Source: Clostridia bacterium (GTDB lineage Bacteria; Bacillota; Clostridia; Oscillospirales; Acutalibacteraceae). From it: a stretch of DNA of 55,269 nt. This document shows positions 26,885 to 34,833 of the stretch, one piece after another. Both the position numbers and the translations under genes were made by a program. Below the pieces are notes generated by a model. The model did not search any database and had not been told where the DNA came from. It saw nothing but the letters and a program-made list of their open reading frames with translations. The stretch spans positions 1 to 55,269 of the forward strand of contig JAFQEL010000009.1 of NCBI GenBank assembly GCA_017399065.1, read 5' to 3'. Numbering within the stretch: position 1 is the first letter of the stretch; each line of letters opens with the position of its first letter.

Positions 26885-27823
26885 ATGTATTACATAGGCG
26901 TTGACGGCGGCGGTACAAAAACCGTATACACACTCTTTAACGAAAACAAGGAAACTCTCGATGAGGTAAAGACTCCGGGCAGTAACCACGAGAATATGGA
27001 GGGCTCTTTTGACGAGGCTTCTGCAATTATCTGGGGCGGTCTCACTTCTCTTGTTGAGAAGCACGGCATATCGCTTGACGATGTCAGTTTCACACTTATG
27101 GGTCTTGCAGGTATCGACCACCCTTATCAGCACGACATTATGTGCGAGAAGCTCAGCGAAAAAGGTCTCAGGAATTTTGAGATTTTCAATGACGGCTTCC
27201 TCGGCGTAAAGGCAGGCAGCGAAACAGGTGCGGCTATCGGCTATAATATGGGTACAGGTATGTGCTGTAACGCTATTGACCGCAAGGGTACAATGCGTCA
27301 GCTTGCAGGTCTCGGTGAGTTTTCGGGCGATATAGGCGGCGGTCACCAGATTGCTATCACAGCATACCGCATCATTTATGATGACGTAATGCTGAATGTT
27401 GAAAAGACAGCTATGACAGATATGTTTTTTGAAGAGTTTGAAATCAAGTCCAAGGAAGATTTCCTCGCAACTGTTGCTATGTACGAGGATGAGGAGCAGA
27501 TGTCACGCTTTGTAATGCGCCTTATCGACTTTTTCTTTGCTGCTGCAAAGCTCGGCGACAAGCCCGTTATGGCTGCTGTTGATGCACTTGCAACAAGAGG
27601 TGCTTACCTTATTGCGGCTCACGCAAATCAGCTCGATTTTGACGATGAGGTTGAGGTTGTTCTCGCAGGCTCAATTCACACCAAGCTTCCCAGCGAAGAG
27701 TACGTTGACCTTATGATTGAAAAGGCAGGCAAGCTCACAAGCAAGAAGCTCTGCTTCAAGAAGCTTACGGCAGCACCCGTATTCGGTTGTATCAACTGGA
27801 TACTTCAGGATTTTGCAAAGTAA
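26885..27823 (+). CDS. BadF/BadG-type sugar kinase (N-acetylhexosamine kinase-like)
   Basis: The 312-residue ASKHA-fold protein has phosphate-1 motif YIGVDGGGTKT (residues 3-13), adenosine/phosphate-2 region GYNMGTG and a second glycine motif GDIGGGHQIA. The BadF-type family includes N-acetylglucosamine kinase and the activator of 2-hydroxyacyl-CoA dehydratase. Between two glycosidases, a hexosamine or hexose kinase is by far more likely. It would phosphorylate a sugar or disaccharide for the following GH4 enzyme. AAAGGAA precedes the ATG. Confidence 0.85.
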   Translation: MYYIGVDGGGTKTVYTLFNENKETLDEVKTPGSNHENMEGSFDEASAIIWGGLTSLVEKHGISLDDVSFTLMGLAGIDHPYQHDIMCEKLSEKGLRNFEIFNDGFLGVKAGSETGAAIGYNMGTGMCCNAIDRKGTMRQLAGLGEFSGDIGGGHQIAITAYRIIYDDVMLNVEKTAMTDMFFEEFEIKSKEDFLATVAMYEDEEQMSRFVMRLIDFFFAAAKLGDKPVMAAVDALATRGAYLIAAHANQLDFDDEVEVVLAGSIHTKLPSEEYVDLMIEKAGKLTSKKLCFKKLTAAPVFGCINWILQDFAK

Positions 27824-27847
27824 TTTAACCGCAGGAGGTAATATAAA

Positions 27848-29140
27848 ATGAAAGAAATTAACGTATGCGTTATCGGCTCAGGCAGTACATATTGCCCCGA
27901 GCTTGTTGACGGCTTCCTTCAGGCAAGGGATTCACTCAAGCTCAAGAAAATTTCCTTTATGGATATTGATGACCGCAAGAGAAATATAGTCGGCAACCTT
28001 TGCATCCGTATGCTCAAGGCTGCAGGCATCGACTGTGAAACTGTACTTACAGATGACCTCGATGTTGCTCTTCAGGGTGCAGATTTCGTTGTCACTCAGA
28101 TTCGTGTAGGCAAGCTTCCCTGCAGACATCTTGACGAAACAATTCCGCTCAAGTACGGCCTTATCGGTCAGGAAACAACAGGTATCGGCGGCTTCTTCAA
28201 GGCTCTTCGTACAATTCCCGTTATGAAGAACATCTGTAACAAGATTGAGGAGATATGCCCCGATGCATGGCTTATCAACTTCACAAATCCCTCAGGTATA
28301 GTTACAGAGTACGTGCTCAACAACACTAATGTTAAGTGTATCGGTCTTTGCAATGTTCCGATTGATATGCTCGACGATACAAAAGAAATTGTCGGCGAGG
28401 ATGCTGAGATAAAGTATGTCGGTCTCAACCATCTCAGCTGGATGACATCCGTCAAGGTCAACGGCGAGGAGAAGATTGACGAGCTTATCGCAAACGGCTT
28501 CTCACCCAAGGTTATGGCTAATATCAAGGATGACGGTTTCTCACTTGAGACTCTTGCCGCAATTCACGCTCTTCCTTCATCCTACCTTCAGTATTACTAC
28601 TGCCGTAATGCAAAGCTTGAGTACCTTCTCAAGGGTGAAAAGAGCCGTGCACAGAAGTGTATGGAAATCGAAGAAGAGCTTCTCGAAATGTACTCCGACG
28701 AAGGTCTGTACGTAAAGCCTGCTCTGCTTGACCAGCGCGGCGGCCACAAGTACTCACTTGTTGCTGTTTCTCTTATCAACGCTATTGCAAATGATATCGG
28801 CGATGTTCAGGTTGTAAATATCAAGAACGGCAATACTCTTCCCTTCCTCAAGCCCGACGATGTTATCGAGGTGCCTGCACGTATCGGCAAGAACGGTGCA
28901 GAGCCGATTGACCTCGGCGAAATCACAAACCGCCACATCATCGGTCTTATGAGCATTGTCAAGGAGTATGAGCGCTACACAGTTGAGGCTGCAAAGACAG
29001 GCTCCAATGAGGCAGCTCTCAACGCTCTTCTTGTTCATCCGCTTGTAGGCGACTGGGAGAAGGCTCTCAACTGTTTCAACGAAATGAAAGAAGCACACAA
29101 GGATTATCTGCCCCAGTTCTTTAATACCTCAGAGAAGTAA
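27848..29140 (+). CDS. Family GH4 6-phospho-glycosidase (LicH/CelF-like)
   Basis: The 430-residue NAD- and divalent-metal-dependent glycosidase has an N-terminal Rossmann motif VCVIGSGSTYCPEL, the INFTNPSGIVTE segment (143-154), and metal ligands Cys168 (GLCNVP) and His195 (GLNHLSW). GH4 enzymes cleave phosphorylated disaccharides through oxidation, elimination and reduction steps. No PTS is nearby; the upstream BadF-type kinase could instead supply the phosphate. AGGAGGT precedes its ATG. The exact linkage (alpha or beta) cannot be read from the sequence. Confidence 0.9.
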   Translation: MKEINVCVIGSGSTYCPELVDGFLQARDSLKLKKISFMDIDDRKRNIVGNLCIRMLKAAGIDCETVLTDDLDVALQGADFVVTQIRVGKLPCRHLDETIPLKYGLIGQETTGIGGFFKALRTIPVMKNICNKIEEICPDAWLINFTNPSGIVTEYVLNNTNVKCIGLCNVPIDMLDDTKEIVGEDAEIKYVGLNHLSWMTSVKVNGEEKIDELIANGFSPKVMANIKDDGFSLETLAAIHALPSSYLQYYYCRNAKLEYLLKGEKSRAQKCMEIEEELLEMYSDEGLYVKPALLDQRGGHKYSLVAVSLINAIANDIGDVQVVNIKNGNTLPFLKPDDVIEVPARIGKNGAEPIDLGEITNRHIIGLMSIVKEYERYTVEAAKTGSNEAALNALLVHPLVGDWEKALNCFNEMKEAHKDYLPQFFNTSEK

Positions 29141-29200
29141 AATACACTGATTAAAGTTGAGGCACCGAGATAGGTTTATGTCTTTGTCTTAACAAATAGC

Positions 29201-29223
29201 GGGCGAACACAGTTCGCCCCTAC
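29201..29223. repeat. Dispersed palindrome with CCCTAC-type tail
   Basis: GGGCGAAC-ACA-GTTCGCCC followed by CTAC lies between the GH4 and SGNH genes. A degraded version (GCGAACACAGTTTGTCC then TCTAC) occurs near 30556-30577, and GGACGACC-AAA-GGTCGCCC plus CTAC at 30620-30642. They form a family with different stems but the same tail. Confidence 0.6.
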
Positions 29224-29252
29224 TTTCAAAAAGTATCAGCGAGGAAATAAAA

Positions 29253-29882
29253 ATGAAAACTTTTTTATTTCAGGGTGATTCCGTAACAGATGCAGGCAGA
29301 GATCATGAGGATGATTTCGATCTCGGTCCCGGATATCCGCGTATGGTTGCAGAGTATTTTGAAAAGAAGTATCCTGCACATTTCAGCTTTGTAAACACAG
29401 GAACAAGCGGGGACACAAGTGCCTGTATATACGCACGAATGGGTACGGAAATTTTAAACATTAATCCCGACTATATGAGTCTCCTTGTCGGATTTAATGA
29501 TATTTCGCATCTCATCACTAATAATGACGGTATAGCACCTCATCGGTACGAGCAGCTGCTGTGCATGCTTATTGAGGATGTTACAGAAGCTCTGCCCGGC
29601 ATTAAAATAATAATGCTTGAGCCGTATGTGCTCAAGGGTGTCAGCACCGCACCGAAATGGGATGAGCTTAACCCCGGTGTGCGAAAAAACGCTTGCATAG
29701 CAAAAAGAGTTGCAGAAAAATACGGCCTGCCATTTGTTACGCTTCAGGATAAATTCGATGAGCTGTGCAATGAAAAGCCTGCGGATTTCTGGCTTCAGGA
29801 CGGTATACATCCGACCGAAAACGGCCACCGTGTCATTGCCGATGAGCTGATAAAGGCTATAGAAAAAACTGTGTTTAATTAA
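29253..29882 (+). CDS. Cytoplasmic SGNH/GDSL hydrolase
   Basis: The 209-residue alpha/beta hydrolase has all four SGNH blocks: GDSVTDAG with Ser9-Gly-type nucleophile region (residues 7-14), the Gly in GTSGDT, Asn in VGFNDIS, and DGIHPTENGH with Asp and His of the triad. No signal peptide, so it probably de-esterifies imported sugars or oligosaccharides, which fits the preceding glycosidase cassette; a lysophospholipase or arylesterase role is also possible. AGCGAGGA precedes the start. Confidence 0.85.
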   Translation: MKTFLFQGDSVTDAGRDHEDDFDLGPGYPRMVAEYFEKKYPAHFSFVNTGTSGDTSACIYARMGTEILNINPDYMSLLVGFNDISHLITNNDGIAPHRYEQLLCMLIEDVTEALPGIKIIMLEPYVLKGVSTAPKWDELNPGVRKNACIAKRVAEKYGLPFVTLQDKFDELCNEKPADFWLQDGIHPTENGHRVIADELIKAIEKTVFN

Positions 29883-29905
29883 GTACAGTCTGAAAAAAGG
29901 TAAAA

Positions 29906-29942
29906 AACAACCCCGACCGTGTGATTGGTTTCACACGGTCGG
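29906..29942 (-). terminator. Strong hairpin; terminator of the XRE gene
   Basis: CCGACCGTGTGA/TCACACGGTCGG is a perfect twelve-base stem (29913-29942) with loop TTGGTT. On the minus strand it is followed by a T-rich stretch (GTTGTTTTTTACC), seven bases past the XRE stop. It also lies 31 bases after the SGNH stop, so it may act in both directions. A near-identical hairpin in inverted orientation is at 31038-31069. Confidence 0.75.
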
Positions 29943-29948
29943 TTGCTG

Positions 29949-30164
29949 TTATTTATACGGATTTATGTTATCTGTTCTGCCTAAAATATAGTCAGTGGAT
30001 GTTTTGTAGTAATCAGCAAGAGCTATCAGCAGGTGAGTAGGTATCTCTCTTTTGCCTGTTTCGTAGTTGCTGTAAACTCTTTGATCTATGCCCAGCACAG
30101 CGGCTATTTCTTTTTGCATTAAGTCATGGTCTTCTCTTAAATCACGTAAACGCGGATAATACAT
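29949..30164 (-). CDS. XRE-family helix-turn-helix repressor
   Basis: This 71-residue protein is a single HTH_3 domain: LRDLREDHDLMQKEIAAVLG, IDQRVYSNYETGKREIP and LADYYKTSTDYILGRT. This is the pattern of phage and mobile-element Cro/C1 regulators. It faces a divergent small gene across a 90-base gap with two palindromic sites, suggesting autoregulation. The surrounding segment is more AT-rich than neighbouring genes. Confidence 0.9.
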   Translation of the reverse strand: MYYPRLRDLREDHDLMQKEIAAVLGIDQRVYSNYETGKREIPTHLLIALADYYKTSTDYILGRTDNINPYK

Positions 30165-30189
30165 ATTCTCACCTCAAATCCAGTATATG

Positions 30190-30235
30190 TACTATCAAAG
30201 AGTAGTATTTATTTTACTATCAAAAGATAGTAAAA
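30190..30235. promoter_or_regulatory. Two palindromic operators between the XRE gene and the small divergent gene
   Basis: ACTATC-AAAG-AGTAGT (30191-30206) and the longer perfect TTTTACTATC-AAAA-GATAGTAAAA (30212-30235) share the half-site ACTATC. Spacing between centres is about 25 bases. Their position between two divergent starts suggests binding by the adjacent XRE protein. Confidence 0.7.
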
Positions 30236-30253
30236 TAATTAAGAGGTGATATT

Positions 30254-30526
30254 ATGAAGCTAAACAAAGAAATTAAAGAATTATATTGTCTGATGGAAGA
30301 TATTCTGGATTATGATAGAATTAGAGAATTTATAAAACGTGATGTTGATGATATTTGGTTGAATGATTTTGGTTTGACATTATGGGTGCGTAACAATGTG
30401 CTTGGTGACAGCAATACAATATACCGTAACTTTGTTCGCAGTGGAATTACAAATAAGGATGTAATGTCATATGAATTGATAGAGGGATTTTATTGGTATT
30501 TGAAATCGAAAGAGAGTAATATATAA
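30254..30526 (+). CDS. Small hypothetical protein divergent from the XRE regulator (DUF6794-like?)
   Basis: The 90-residue, AT-rich gene has AAGAGGTGAT before its ATG. The product is acidic and helical with a FGLTLWVRNNVLG core and a MSYELIEGFYWYL end, which reminds me of DUF6794-type small proteins seen in polymorphic toxin immunity contexts; this is a weak resemblance. It has no signal peptide or membrane segment. Divergence from an XRE repressor with operators suggests repression by it. Function unknown; probable recent acquisition. Confidence 0.65.
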   Translation: MKLNKEIKELYCLMEDILDYDRIREFIKRDVDDIWLNDFGLTLWVRNNVLGDSNTIYRNFVRSGITNKDVMSYELIEGFYWYLKSKESNI

Positions 30527-31037
30527 TTTTTACAATATCAAACCTACCGGGTGAATTTTTACAGCGAACACAGTTTGTCCTCTACAGCACAACATAAAAT
30601 AGATATAACAATAGAAGACGGACGACCAAAGGTCGCCCCTACAACATAAATTATAAATTCTGCGTAAAAATGAACAATGCTGTGAATTTGAACGGAGCAG
30701 GCTGACGGAAAGTGGGCGTTGCTCAAATAGCGAAGTGAGCGTCCGTAGGCGGTAGATAAGAAGTTTGATGTTTGATTTATTTTGAGAGCCGTAACGGGAC
30801 TCGAAATGCACATTTGCATTTCGAGCAAGCGAGCGGAGTTGAGACAGTCAGCCGTAGCGGAGTGCGTGCAGCGTTAAGAGTTTTTTTGGTTACTTTTGTA
30901 ACGACGGACAAAAGTAACTGCGGCTTTTGCCGCAATAGCTTTTTGGAGTTGTCGTGAGGGGGATGTGAAAATGATGTATGATGAGATTCTTCGCTACGCT
31001 CAGAATGACATTGCAAAAAGTTCAAGATCAAATAAAC
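30527..31037. repeat. Gene-free region of dispersed repeat remnants
   Basis: About 510 bases without a credible gene. Visible pieces: a degraded GCGAACACAGTTTGTCC palindrome (30556), GGACGACC-AAA-GGTCGCCC (30620-30637), CGAAATGCA-CATT-TGCATTTCG (30803-30824), a GGTTACTTTTGT/ACAAAAGTAACC-like inverted pair (30890-30919), GCGGC-TTTT-GCCGC (30921-30934), and GATTCTTCGCTACGCTCAGA followed by ATGACAT (30982-31008). These look like fragments of repeats accumulated beside the XRE gene. Short ORFs here only translate repeats. Confidence 0.6.
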
Positions 31038-31071
31038 AACGACCGTGTGAAACCAATCACACGGTCGTTTT
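31038..31071 (+). terminator. Hairpin matching the one at 29913, inverted
   Basis: AACGACCGTGTGA/TCACACGGTCGTT (31038-31050 with 31057-31069), loop AACCAA, followed by TT. The stem core matches the 29913-29942 hairpin, and the loop is its reverse complement. It could terminate transcription from the small gene or, on the other strand, the beta-propeller operon. Confidence 0.5.
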
Positions 31072-31130
31072 GTTGATTATTAATGCAGGTGAAGTTTTAT
31101 GATAATTACGCGTTGTGAATTTCGAATTGA

Positions 31131-33158
31131 TTAAAAATCCAATGTTGCGATGACCTTACCGCCTTCTAACGGGTAGGAGCAGATTCTGTGCTCGGACACG
31201 GTGTAGAGAGTATCACCGATGTAGGTTGCACGCCTGATGGCAAAGGTTGAATACATCGTTTTATCGTACATAATTATCTCTTCACCGCCATCGGGTGTGT
31301 ATACGGTGCCGCTTTCGCCTTCGCCTGCCTTTCTGTTGGTATAACTGCCTATGTGCTCTATTTTACCTTCCTTTATTCTCAGTGTGGCAAGCTGGGAATC
31401 TCCCGTGCGATTGTCGTAATAAATAAAACCGAGAATGTCTTTTTCGCTGCAGTCCATTACGGTTTTGTGTCCTGTTTCGGCGTATGCGTGCGGAACAATA
31501 AAGCGGTCAATCTCCTGCGGCTTTGTCGGGTCGCTGATATCAAACAGCGATATTTTAAGTGCGTCTGTTGTGCCGTTGTCGTCGCCGTCTGTGCCGATAC
31601 CGACAAGGTAGCCGTTAAACGGATGAAGATAGCTTGAAAAGCCGGGAATTTTTAATTCTCCTACGATTTTCGGCTTTTTCATATCCTTGAAATCGATTAC
31701 AAACAGCGGGTCGGTCTGCCGAAATGTAACGACGTAGCCGTAATCGCCTATATATCTTACGGACTGAATTGTTTCGCCCTTTGCGATATCAGTGATTTTT
31801 GATACCTCTTTGAGGCTCTTATCGAGTACGTAAACCGAGTTTGCAGTGCCCGTGGTAGTTGCGACACGGATATATTCACCCTTTTCGTCGATTGAAAACT
31901 GATTAAGCATTCTGCCTTTAACTTCGCCCGTAGCCTCTGAACGGATAGTGCCGTCCTTAATTGAGAAACGGTGGATTTTTGTCATCGGACCGAGGTCTGT
32001 AACTGATACCATATCACCGGCTACGGTTTCAGTGCGGTTGTAGACCGTATCGCAGACGTAGAGATTTTCAGTTGTGCAGTACACGTTTTCTCCCGTGCCG
32101 AGTACGGCTGATGTTACGGGCTTGAATTCGCTTGAATCAAGGTCAACCGTTGTCATAACCGTGTAGGTTTCAGAGTAGTTTTTCTGCTGAGGCAAAATAG
32201 TTATCATATCGGGAGAGATGCGTTCACATACTCCGTTGACTGTAACGCCGGGTGCAATGTCATCATAAACAGCGTAGCCCTTGGTGAGATTGATATCCTC
32301 GGGATAAACGTAAAACTGTGAAAGAAGTATAACCTTGCCGCCGATAAGTCTGCTTGAAAAATAGCCGCCGTCCTGCGAAAATTCGTTGACAAGCCTTGGT
32401 TTTGCTTTATCGGTAATATCATAGATTTCGATAACGGTCTGATTGTTTTCTGTATAATCGTGACCGACTACAGCGAGAGTATTTTTGTAGATATACATAC
32501 CGTTTGAGCCTCTTGACTCAAAGTCGGTTTTGCTCATAAGCTTCATATTTGCGGCATCGATAATCTTGACGGATGAATCACTGAGCACATAGATATACTT
32601 GCCGTCGTTCTTGATTATGTCGTCCTCGTCAATGCCCTGCACCTGCACGTTGGTTGTGCCGTGTGATGAAGAGTTTGTGCCCGTAGCAGAAGTGTTCATA
32701 TCTGTGGCTATGCCGTCATCTGCCATTACACCAGATTCGGGCATTGCTGCAGAATCTTTTGAAGCACTGTTGTATACAATTTCTTCAAAAAGAACGAAAC
32801 GGTTGCTTTCTTCATATTCGGCTTTGAGCACTGTGAAATAGTCAATTATGGTCTGCTTTGTGTTGTTTGAGAGCGGTGTTACAGCCTGCTCGATCTCATC
32901 CGGCATTTTGTTTATTGCAGGCTTGTTGAAGTGGTTTATCGCCGCACCTATACCGAAAGCGAGTATTATTGCCGCCGCAACAGAACTGATTGTTCTTAGT
33001 GCAATTATCTTGCCTTTTTTGCTCTTTTTTTGTTCCTTGCCGCTGACAAGTGATGCTATATTCTTTGCCGAAAGCTCATCAGGCAGAGTGATTTTTTCAT
33101 TAATCGGCTGTAATTTGCTGCGTATATATTCTGCGTTGTCTTTATCTTTACGTTTCAT
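31131..33158 (-). CDS. Membrane-anchored beta-propeller protein, candidate anti-sigma partner
   Basis: This 675-residue protein has an N-terminal cytoplasmic tail (1-50) with ITLPDELSAKNIASLV, one membrane helix (51-76) and a large outer domain. The outer domain opens with NVQVQGIDEDDIIKNDGKYIY, the signature of the 'beta-propeller domain-containing' family, followed by blade-like repeats to the end. It overlaps the upstream ECF sigma gene by four bases. That arrangement, plus an N-in topology, suggests the tail could hold the sigma factor while the propeller senses an outside ligand; this is inference, and no classical anti-sigma zinc motif is present. Confidence 0.82.
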   Translation of the reverse strand: MKRKDKDNAEYIRSKLQPINEKITLPDELSAKNIASLVSGKEQKKSKKGKIIALRTISSVAAAIILAFGIGAAINHFNKPAINKMPDEIEQAVTPLSNNTKQTIIDYFTVLKAEYEESNRFVLFEEIVYNSASKDSAAMPESGVMADDGIATDMNTSATGTNSSSHGTTNVQVQGIDEDDIIKNDGKYIYVLSDSSVKIIDAANMKLMSKTDFESRGSNGMYIYKNTLAVVGHDYTENNQTVIEIYDITDKAKPRLVNEFSQDGGYFSSRLIGGKVILLSQFYVYPEDINLTKGYAVYDDIAPGVTVNGVCERISPDMITILPQQKNYSETYTVMTTVDLDSSEFKPVTSAVLGTGENVYCTTENLYVCDTVYNRTETVAGDMVSVTDLGPMTKIHRFSIKDGTIRSEATGEVKGRMLNQFSIDEKGEYIRVATTTGTANSVYVLDKSLKEVSKITDIAKGETIQSVRYIGDYGYVVTFRQTDPLFVIDFKDMKKPKIVGELKIPGFSSYLHPFNGYLVGIGTDGDDNGTTDALKISLFDISDPTKPQEIDRFIVPHAYAETGHKTVMDCSEKDILGFIYYDNRTGDSQLATLRIKEGKIEHIGSYTNRKAGEGESGTVYTPDGGEEIIMYDKTMYSTFAIRRATYIGDTLYTVSEHRICSYPLEGGKVIATLDF

Positions 33159-33682
33159 TTATGTCCCTCCGTTTCTTCTCTCAGCTTTGCAAGTGCACGT
33201 GAAAGTTTTGAACGTACGGTACCGTGCGGTATTCCCGTAACCTCTGCAATCTCCTTGCCCGAGTAGCCGCATACCGCACTGAGAAGCACGATTTCACGCT
33301 CCTGCTCACTGAGTGTGTTAATCAGCCTGATAAGGTCAAGACCTATTAACACGTTTTCGTTGCTGTCGGCGGATGAAAGATCTTCGCAAAGCTCGAGCGG
33401 AGTGAAATCTGCCTGATATTTTTCGCGCTGAAAACGCTTGCATATGTTATAAAGTATTCCAAAAAACCATGCCTTTGCCGCAGTTTCGTTTTTCAGCTTA
33501 ATTATGTTTTTGAATGCTTCGAGTGCGGTATCCTGCACCGCATCCTGTGCTGCTTCGGTTGAGCCAAGGCTGTAGAGCGCATAGCGGTACATTTCACCCG
33601 CAAAAAGTGAGTAAAGCTCACCGAATGCCGCTGCATCGCCTTTACTTGCTCTTTTTGCAAGCTGTGCAGTTTTGTCTTTCAT
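33155..33682 (-). CDS. ECF-type RNA polymerase sigma factor
   Basis: The 175-residue sigma-70 family protein has region 2 (LFAGEMYRYALYSLGSTEAAQDAVQDTALEAFKNI) and region 4 (LSEQEREIVLLSAVCGYSGKEIAEVTGIPHGTVRSKLSRAL), with a short linker and no region 3, as in ECF factors. It is transcribed between a small membrane protein gene (15 bases upstream) and the beta-propeller gene. Its regulon and promoter motif cannot be read from the window. Confidence 0.93.
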   Translation of the reverse strand: MKDKTAQLAKRASKGDAAAFGELYSLFAGEMYRYALYSLGSTEAAQDAVQDTALEAFKNIIKLKNETAAKAWFFGILYNICKRFQREKYQADFTPLELCEDLSSADSNENVLIGLDLIRLINTLSEQEREIVLLSAVCGYSGKEIAEVTGIPHGTVRSKLSRALAKLREETEGHK

Positions 33683-33697
33683 CCTTTCACCGCCTTT

Positions 33698-33973
33698 TCA
33701 GGTAATACTTGCGCTTACAGCTTTTTCTCCGACATACATTGTAACTGAAATTATGTGCGAGCCGCAGCATTCGCAATTGCGGTCAGTTTTTACTGATACA
33801 GTATAGCCTAATCCTTTGTATGTTGGGGTGCCGCCGTCATTGATACAGATAGCAAATACGGGTGACATAAGGTGACCTGAGCGGTAAAAATCCGTTATAA
33901 ACATACCGCCCCATGCTGTTAAAGCTACAGTAAGAAAAATTATAAGCACTTTAAAAATTTTCTTTATGTTCAC
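33698..33973 (-). CDS. Small membrane or exported protein preceding the ECF sigma gene
   Basis: The frame is open from a TTG at 34036 (112 codons), but the GTG at 33973 has AGGGTG about six bases upstream and yields a normal N-terminus (NIKKIFKVLIIFLTVALTAWGGMF) with one hydrophobic segment. The outer part contains VFAICINDGGTPTYKGLGYTV and a CECC motif (about residues 62-70). Small proteins with a similar GLGY motif occur near sigma genes in Clostridia; no function is assigned. It is the first gene of the sigma operon. Confidence 0.65.
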   Translation of the reverse strand: MNIKKIFKVLIIFLTVALTAWGGMFITDFYRSGHLMSPVFAICINDGGTPTYKGLGYTVSVKTDRNCECCGSHIISVTMYVGEKAVSASIT

Positions 33974-34106
33974 TTCTTTCACCCTTTTTGTTGTGTTTTT
34001 GAGCCGCTCATAAAGTAAGTGTATATTTTGTTCCAATTTGTTGCATTATTTACAAATATTTTATCATAATTTTTTCGAAATTCCTATACCCATATGCTAT
34101 AAGTTG

Positions 34107-34115
34107 TGGTATAAT
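34107..34115 (+). promoter_or_regulatory. Extended -10 promoter for the HAD operon
   Basis: TGGTATAAT matches the extended -10 pattern TGnTATAAT; no good -35 is present, as expected for this class. It lies 68 bases before the HAD start, which has CGGAGG upstream. The divergent sigma operon starts near 33973-34036. Confidence 0.5.
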
Positions 34116-34182
34116 GCTTATATATGTCTATAAATATACCTAAAAGTATTTTTTTAGCAAAAGCTGTCAGACCGGAGGAAAG

Positions 34183-34833
34183 ATGAACAGAAGTTTTGAA
34201 ACGGTAATTTTTGATTTTGACGGCACTGTTGCCGACACTTTCAGGGGCGTTAAATTTTGTTTTCTTGAGGCACTTCATGCTTTCGGATATGATGAACATG
34301 ACGAAGCGAAACTTCACAGCTATCTCGGGCCACCGCTTTTCAACAGCTTTATGCTCTACTGTAACGATGAAGAAACAGCACGGCAGATGGTTGCAAAATA
34401 CCGTGAGGTCTACCGTGCAGGTGCAATGCTTCAGTGTGATCTGTATGACGGTATAGCCGATGTGTTTGCCGAACTTGATGAGGCCGGCATAAAGCTTGCG
34501 ATAGCTTCTTCTAAGCCCGGCGAATTTGTAAAACGTCTGCTCAGCTATTTTGGGTTTGAAGACAGCTTTGCTTTCGTGAGTGCCCCGGTTATAGGTAAGC
34601 CTGAGCCTTCAAAGTACGACCTTATTACGGCGGCTATGTCGGCACTCGGCGCTGAGTCTTCGGCTACCGCAATGGTAGGTGACAGGCGGTTTGATATAGA
34701 GGGTGCGAAGCAGGCAGGTGTTTTTGCCGTAGGGGTTTCTTACGGCTTCGGTACACTTGATGAGCTTGAGTCATATGGTGCAGATTATATATGCCATACT
34801 CCAAAACAGATTTCGGAGCTGATATTACGATGA
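34183..34833 (+). CDS. HAD-family hydrolase, phosphoglycolate phosphatase-like
   Basis: The 216-residue HAD phosphatase has motif I IFDFDGTVAD (nucleophile Asp11, acid Asp13), motif II LAIASSKPG, the motif III lysine in GKPEPSKYD and motif IV MVGDRRFDIEGAKQAG. A helical cap sits between motifs I and II, as in Gph/PpaX-type enzymes. It could dephosphorylate phosphoglycolate, pyrophosphate or a nucleotide; substrate unknown. The next gene overlaps its stop by four bases. Confidence 0.88.
   Translation: MNRSFETVIFDFDGTVADTFRGVKFCFLEALHAFGYDEHDEAKLHSYLGPPLFNSFMLYCNDEETARQMVAKYREVYRAGAMLQCDLYDGIADVFAELDEAGIKLAIASSKPGEFVKRLLSYFGFEDSFAFVSAPVIGKPEPSKYDLITAAMSALGAESSATAMVGDRRFDIEGAKQAGVFAVGVSYGFGTLDELESYGADYICHTPKQISELILR

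Noticed and set aside
29949-30526. Prophage or plasmid remnant
   Set aside because: Only one XRE gene and one small gene are present; no integrase, structural or replication genes accompany them.
30530-31031. ORFs on both strands in the repeat region after the XRE partner gene
   Set aside because: They lie across palindromes and repeat fragments and match no recognisable protein.
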